DNA of 64,000 nt from Sophora flavescens (lineage: Eukaryota; Streptophyta; Magnoliopsida; Fabales; Fabaceae), in contig CM061067.1 of NCBI GenBank assembly GCA_030762895.1, positions 53,965,667-54,029,666 of the forward strand, in the 5' to 3' direction. The notes beneath the pieces are model-generated. The model searched no databases and was not told the DNA's origin. It worked only from the letters and a program-made list of their open reading frames with translations. Both the position numbers and the translations under genes were made by a program. The first letter of the stretch is position 1. Each line of letters begins with the position of its first letter. This document shows, one piece after another, positions 58,701-64,000 of the stretch.

Positions 58701-59869
58701 CTTCACTAGTTAGGGTCACTGATTGGAAGAATGGATATCTTTTAAAAAAAAAACTAATCAATATATAGTCTAAAAGAAAGTTGGTGTAAGACACATGGTA
58801 ATACAACTTCCATGTCAATATCAAAAAATAGAATGAAATTTAGCACGGAAAAGTATGACAAAATTACATGGTCGTCTTAGATATTTTTTTTTGAACCAAT
58901 GGTCGTCTTAGATATGTTAATCAGTTAATGAGATGGGCCATGGCCATAGCTCCGCAACAACAACGATTTTATTTTGATATTTTCAAAACTTCAATACCCG
59001 AATCAAGCGGGAGTCGCAAATTTTGACCTTATCCACAAATCACAAGTACTAGTGTATTAAAATAATATGATTTTATTAAAAAATTAAGTATTTATTCCCT
59101 TAAAATATTAAATATATCATTTTTCAATAAGATCTTTTTTCTTGATTACTTAACTAGTGTATTAAAGACAGTCATTAACATTATACTTAATTTTAATTCG
59201 TCTTTGATTTGGACATTACGATGCAATGTTTTTGTTTTCTAGGGACGAGGCCCTAATTTATTCACTTATAAATTTTAGAAGAATGTTAACATGTGTATTT
59301 AGGAAAAATTGATATATCGGTCTTGCGAGTGTTATAAGTGTGTCGATTAAGGAATCTGTAAAAGAAAATTTTGTATTTAAGCATTAAGTGTTACATTTTT
59401 CGAAATGTTAAATACATTATTTCTCATATAAAATTCCTTTTTTTTAGTTCCTTAAATAATGTCTTAAGGGCACTTATTAGTATTCTCTTTGATATATTTA
59501 TTTCATTGAAAAGTATTATATTTAATTTTTGAGTCATGCTATAAAAAGTAAGTTTGGGAAAACTAAATATTTCACTTCTTTAAATATTAAATATATCAAT
59601 TCCCAATGTTAGCATTCTCCTTTTTTTAATAAAAACTTTTCTTTTATTGATTCCTTAGTCAATACTCTAAGGGCACTAGTCACTAAGATCCAAGAAAATG
59701 TAAACCAATACTCTACAACATTGGTTAAGAAATCATGAAAAAATAACTTCTTTTTAGGGAAATGATGTTTTTTAAAGAAGTAATATGTTTAATTTTTGCA
59801 TAATAACTTGTTTTTTATGAATTTCATAATCAATGCCCTAAAACATTTTTTTTAGGCAAGAAAACTAAT
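58700..59869. other. AT-rich spacer
   Basis: Four loosely similar stretches (59090-59180, 59385-59480, 59570-59680, 59730-59840) share AAATATTAAATATATCA, a CTTTTTT..TTGATT run and a CCTTAATCAATGCCCTAA-like phrase, suggesting a diverged tandem repeat with a period near 170-290 bp. No gene seen. Confidence 0.45.
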
Positions 59870-60290
59870 TCATATCATTAAAAATCAAGGTTTCAATACA
59901 TGTTGGAACATCATTGTAAACTTGAGGAATAGCCTTATATATGGCCACTTTTGCAAGGCTATGGACAACCATATTAGCATTCCTCCTAACAAACTCCACA
60001 TGAGAGTTTTCCAAAAAAGATAAAATAGCTTGTTAACAATCTTGAACAATGGTTCCAAGTTCTGTAGCATCTAAATGTGGGGCTTTGTAAGCATCAACAA
60101 CCAATTTCGATTCCGTTTCAAAGATCACATCCTTAAAGTCCAACTCCCTAACCCATTCCATTGTAGTTTTGAGACCAAGGGCTTCAACAATTTTAGTATC
60201 AAGTAACAGCTCTGACCAAGTAGTTTTTACACCAACGAAGAGTCCAAACTCATCCTCTCTACACACAGTCACGTGCCATCATTAGAGGGG
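59870..60290 (-). pseudogene. LINE relic 3: RNase H domain, 3' part
   Basis: On the - strand, CREDEFGLFVGVKTTWSE, VEALGLKTTMEWVREL and KDVIFETESKLVVDA match the plant LINE-type RNase H fold (RVT_3), with conserved Glu and Asp residues present. A TAA follows the TIVQDC run near 60033. The same frame then continues with FLENSHVEFVRRNANMVVHS. The upstream part lies at 60797-61010, separated by an insertion. Confidence 0.82.
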
Positions 60291-60300
60291 ATGGTTTTGA

Positions 60301-60796
60301 GCCATTTTTTGACTTGGAATCACCCATTTACTTCATTTTTTTCCCATTTTATCTAAATAAGTGGTTTTTCCACATAGATCTGGATTTTTTTCTTCGTGTT
60401 TTTCATGTTTTTCGTCTTCTGTGGGCGGCGGTATTGTTGTTCGTCGTGTTGGTGAGGCGTTGTTTGATTTCCCGTCTTGGTGCGGTGTTTGTTTGATTTC
60501 CCGTCTTGGTGCGGTGTTCGTTTGGTTCAGATTGACAGATTTGCTTCGATCCATCACAGATTTGATCAAGAATTGGGCGTCAATGTTACAGATCCGGAGA
60601 CATGGGTATTCCGGTGACTTTGATTTTGTCACTTTTGTAGGCATTTTGATTTTGCCGTGCTATGCTATTAACCTGGGTGCTGTGAGTTTGTTCGCGGATT
60701 CATCCTTTTCGGTTTTTAGCGATGTTGGATTTGTGTTGTTCGATGTATTTTATGAATTTGAATGAATGAATATCTTTTTAGTCAAAAAAAAAAAGA
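60301..60796 (+). mobile_element. Retro-insertion with poly-A tail in the RNase H relic
   Basis: About 490 bp lie between the two parts of LINE relic 3. The + strand 3' end, TGAATGAATATCTTTTTAGTC followed by 11 A residues (60783-60795), is the style of a plant LINE or SINE tail. The interior has a 30-bp direct repeat, TTTGATTTCCCGTCTTGGTG, at 60468 and 60494. An open frame at 60361-60765 shows no known domain. Target duplication not confirmed. Confidence 0.6.
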
Positions 60797-61010
60797 AACC
60801 TTGTGGAGGCCTCTTCCATTTGCACGGACCCACCTGCGCAGCAAACATGGATTGTTGATTTTGGACATTACGTGCCTTTTCCCATTCCTTTAGAAGAGTG
60901 CTACCACGCCACATTATGGTTCCCGACCTTTCATCACATCCTTCCCATACCTTCTGATTTCTACTCCTCCGGAGGCTCCATAGCGTCACAGCCCATAATC
61001 TCCCACAGCC
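60797..61010 (-). pseudogene. LINE relic 3: linker between zf-RVT and RNase H
   Basis: On the - strand, LWAVTLWSLRRSRNQKVWE and STLLKEWEKARN, then WKRPPQG, the stretch just before RNase H in plant LINEs. The right side is cut by the LTR of copia Y. Confidence 0.75.
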
Positions 61011-61392
61011 TCTCTTGATTTCCCTCAAGATACAAATTACACCCACAAGACTCCCTTGCTCACAAATCCTCTCTGAATCTCCTAACAATATCACTCTAGA
61101 AGTATCACACTCAAACTTGTGTATTCTGCCACACTTCTATTTTGAATGATATGACTGCATATTTATAGATGCTGAGACGAGCCATAATCGATTACCATAA
61201 TCGATTATACCCATTCTGTTAGTCATAATCGATTACCATAATCGATTATGTCCATTTTGTTGGCGTAACCTTTTTCTCGCAAACAACCGATCCTCTCACC
61301 ATAATTGATTATGGTCGTCACCATAATCGATTATGGTGCTTCTGCCAGAAAACTCTGCATCTCCCAATATAATGATTTTGAGGCATTCTCCA
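61010..61392 (-). repeat. 3' LTR of copia Y with TAATCGATTA palindromes
   Basis: Starts TGGAGAATGCC at 61392. It holds at least six copies of ATAATCGATTA or close variants (61186-61340), in pairs, and a CTATAAATATGCAG promoter-like site near 61152-61165 (- strand). The inner boundary near 61010 is approximate. Confidence 0.68.
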
Positions 61393-61479
61393 GAATTCTC
61401 CACCTTGACTCTAAATCAGAGATCTTCTACCATCATAGTGCTCACCCTAGTGTCGTTATCCCACTTGTGATTATGCTTC

Positions 61480-64000
61480 ATAGAATCCAACCCAAGTCCA
61501 AGCCTGGCTTGAACTTCACCAAAACCACCACCTTCTCACTTGCATCAATCATCACTCCACCTTCTTCCAGGTCCAAGGTCTCAAAGACTACCAATGCCTT
61601 TGCACCTTCATAGTTATCCACACCTGCCACAATATCGCATAATCTTCAACCTCATTGTCCCCTTCTTCTGGACAATCCCTCTTGAAATGACCCATCTTGT
61701 GACACTTGAAGCATTTGTAACTCTTGGACTTCTTCTCCTATGATCCTTTCTTCTCAGTTCTCCCCCTTGAGACATTCAAGCCCTCACCATGCACTTCGAA
61801 ATTTAACTCTTGATGCTTTTGGAGCTCCTTGGTTCGAATGGATGTTAAAACCTCATCCAAAGTAATGGTTTGATCCTTGCCATACAAAATAACATCTTTG
61901 AAATGCTCATAGGACTTCGGTAGAGAGTTGAGTAGAAGCAAAGCCTGGTCCTCATCATCATGTTTCACTTCAATGTTCTCCAAGTCATCAAGAATTTTGT
62001 TGAATTCCGCAAGTTGTTCCGCTATTGACTTTGACTCCATCATCTTGAAGGAATAGAGTTGCTGCTTTTATTTTGCCAATGACTTTGTCATGTAAAGGGA
62101 CTCCGACTTGACCCACATTGACGCAACGGTCTTCTCTTATACAACTTCCCTCAATGCCTTATCACCAAGGCATAAGATGATAGCACTCCTTGCCTTGTTT
62201 ATCATGTCATCCTTCTCCTTTTGAGATAGAGTGAGAGGCAACCTTGACTCTCCCTTCAATGCTTCTTGATAGAGCTCCGGCAAGCGTACCGGGTCGAAGC
62301 AAGTAATAGTAAAACGGTGAGAAACCGAGTATCGAACTCAGGGATTGGGAAACTAAGTGTCACTTCACAAATTAAACAACTATTTAGATTGAGAAATAGG
62401 TGTGAAAAGATTTCAAGAAAATAAAAGAAACAATAAAATCAAATCAAATATTTTTGGGATTATAAATTAAAAGAGGTTTCCGGGAATTGGGTTACCAACA
62501 AGACTGTTCATGCTACTAAATTGACTACCCCTCTTGTTAATTATCAAAATTGCTTTGAAGGTGAATTTAACCTAGATAAGTTAATGTTCCCTCTCGAGAT
62601 ACAAGAATCGTGCCCAATTAAACCAACCCCTACTCTCGTGGTAATTGTATTTAAATTGAACCCATTAAGATTCGTGACAATTCAATGAACCCTCGAAGGA
62701 TCGCTTCTAACTCTCATGATTTAAGTCCTAAGTTCAATCCCTATAGATCCAATACCTAAGTTCACCGCTAGATTCATCCTTAGAGCATCTATGACATGCA
62801 AATACGTGCGCACCAAATTCACAAGTAATTCATGCAATAAGAATCAAATCGAAAGAAAATTGGAATTAACAAAGGGAAAACATCAATTCATAACATAAAA
62901 CAGGTCTTGGGCATAGTCCCAATCCCTAGAAATAAAAAGACTACTCAAGCATTGCCATGTTGATGGCAAGCTTGATTAACAAAAGCATAAAAAACCTAAG
63001 AGAAAAGAAGAAATTGAGAAGAAGAGAAATCCTAATTTTTGCCTAAGGTAGCAGACCAAGGGATCCCTATTTTCGAGCCTTAGAGTCCTATTTATAATGT
63101 AGGGTAACTTGAATTCAAAGTTGTTACAAAATCAGATCAAATCAGCAATTAAATTTTCAGATATTGTGCGTCACGACCGTGATGCCTGTCACGGCAAGGC
63201 CGTGACAGATTCTGTCTTGGAAAACTTGGCGTTAGTTGACCTGTCACGACCGTGATGGCCATCACAGCCTGGCCGTGACAGGTTCTGACCTCGTGTTCTT
63301 CTTTCTTTTTTAGCCCTACTCGATCATGGTCGTGATGCCCATCACGGGCAGGCCGGGATGGGCTTTGTTTGGCTCATTTTTCTTGTATTTCAAGCTCCGC
63401 CTTCATGCAAACTCCAACATAACTGGTCCTGAGCATTTTAATCTTCGTTTCCAAATCAATATCTCCAAATTAATTGTCAAATCTTATCATATCCTTTTTG
63501 TTGTGATAGGCAATTATTATCCAAATCCAATTTGATTTGATCAAATATTTTATCTCAATGTCAATTGAATTATCTTTCAATCATAATAATTCAAATCCAA
63601 ATTGATTTGGATTCAAATCCATCATGTGGGACCTTGCAATTTACTTGGTAATCTTCAATTTAATTGATTTCTATTCTTTTCTTCTTGATATTTTCCTAAA
63701 AATCAAAAAATAAGAATAATATCATAAAATTAATCAAAATCTAATTAAAATTAATTAAATACACACATTGACTCTAAAATAACCAAAATAGGAAAACAAA
63801 GTCTAATTTGGGCTAAATCTAGCAATCAAAAAAATTTAATTGATGAAATCCACTCTAAAATAATAGATAAAACATGATAAGACAGTGGATTATCACTTCT
63901 GCACATCCCAGCTGCACCAAGATGCTTCCATCTTGACTTTCCACAGCCCAAAATCATTGTTTCCAGAGAACTTCTCAATGTCATATCTTGTGGTACCCAT
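61480..64000 (-). pseudogene. Gag of copia Y, interrupted by a solo LTR
   Basis: The segment 64000-63896 gives MGTTRYDIEKFSGNNDFG and LWKVKM, then a one-base frame change before LVQLGCAE. The gag resumes at 62266 as ALKGESRLPLTLSQKEKDD, then CLGDKALREVV with a stop. KMMESKSIAEQLAEFNKIL, ALLLLNSLPKSYEHFKDV and TLDEVLTSIRTKEL are UBN2-type gag sequence. The knuckle CFKCHKMGHFKRDC is complete. Removing the insertion and one copy of its 5-bp duplication restores a continuous codon series across the joint, which supports the boundaries. Confidence 0.88.
62267..63895. mobile_element. Solo LTR of about 1.63 kb in copia Y gag
   Basis: Ends are TGATAGAG and GATTATCA (TG..CA with a TGATA/TATCA inverted pair), flanked by exact 5-bp repeats CTTCT (62262-62266 and 63896-63900). 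No protein coding. It contains CGGCAAGCGTACCGGGTCG near the left end and three palindromic CACGACCGTGATG units at 63168-63360. The length and ends fit a solo LTR of an LTR retrotransposon whose family I cannot name; orientation is not settled. Confidence 0.72.

Larger units (their letters stand above)
61010..64000 (-). mobile_element. Ty1/copia element Y, runs past the right end of the window
   Basis: Read on the - strand. Gag starts with ATG at 64000 (MGTTRYDIEKFSGNND) and is split by a solo LTR. The zinc knuckle is near 61700. After a short degenerate stretch, TCAAGGTGGAGAATTC, the polypurine-like end of many copia elements, leads to a 3' LTR at 61392. Protease, integrase, RT and RNase H are absent, so the element is internally deleted. 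The 5' LTR lies beyond 64000. Confidence 0.8.

Noticed and set aside
60361..60765. Host gene of 134 codons
   Set aside because: It has no known domain, lies inside a poly-A-tailed insertion, and contains a 30-bp direct repeat in the coding frame.

Overview
This window is plant nuclear DNA, most likely from a papilionoid legume. It is AT-rich, has intron-bearing genes with GT..AG borders, and is dominated by plant transposable elements, including a SIRE-like copia LTR of a type typical of legumes. I see one intact host gene in 64 kb: an 11-exon long-chain acyl-CoA synthetase of the LACS9 type (43607-50605, + strand, 694 codons). Nearly everything else is transposon sequence, mostly broken and repeatedly nested. 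The species is inferred, not proven.

Layout. 1-15552: a large CACTA (En/Spm-like) element A on the + strand, whose left end lies outside the window. It has a decayed Tnp2-type transposase and a second gene ending in a Ulp1-like protease. A second CACTA element B (8490-14801, reverse orientation) sits in the TA-rich 3' part of A; B kept the transposase but lost the second gene. A itself lies in a LINE relic (15553-17137). 17146-17746: a short non-autonomous hAT element with an 8-bp target duplication. 17922-21993: a larger hAT element with a perfect 8-bp duplication and a broken BED-finger transposase. 22424-27702: a SIRE-like copia relic with three LTRs separated by two copies of the 3' end of pol. 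27961-28161: a tRNA-derived SINE, into whose target duplication a copia element (28167-32076, reverse) has inserted. 32755-40035: a LINE relic split by a Tnt1-like copia element (34437-39147) with a perfect 5-bp duplication.

40036-43320 is AT-rich and holds a Helitron-type helicase relic split by a solo LTR, plus a MITE. The LACS9 gene follows; several introns carry old MITE and SINE sequence. 50606-59869 holds SINEs, MITEs, long TA tracts, a foldback element with GC-rich arms, tandem duplications and a 260-bp TRIM element. 59870-64000 is a LINE RNase H relic interrupted by a short retro-insertion and by a copia element; the gag gene of that copia element is in turn split by a 1.6-kb solo LTR.

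How it works together. LACS9 is the only gene with a predictable cellular role: activation of fatty acids to acyl-CoA, in plants at the plastid envelope for export to the ER. The transposon genes are all disabled, but their nesting gives a relative insertion history: LINE, then A, then B; SINE, then copia; LINE, then copia, then solo LTR. The least expected signal is a roughly 40-bp imperfect palindrome module (core CACGACCGTGATG) shared by both CACTA leaders and the unrelated solo LTR near the right end. I found no CRISPR array, canonical tRNA gene or rRNA gene, and no clearly new multi-gene system.
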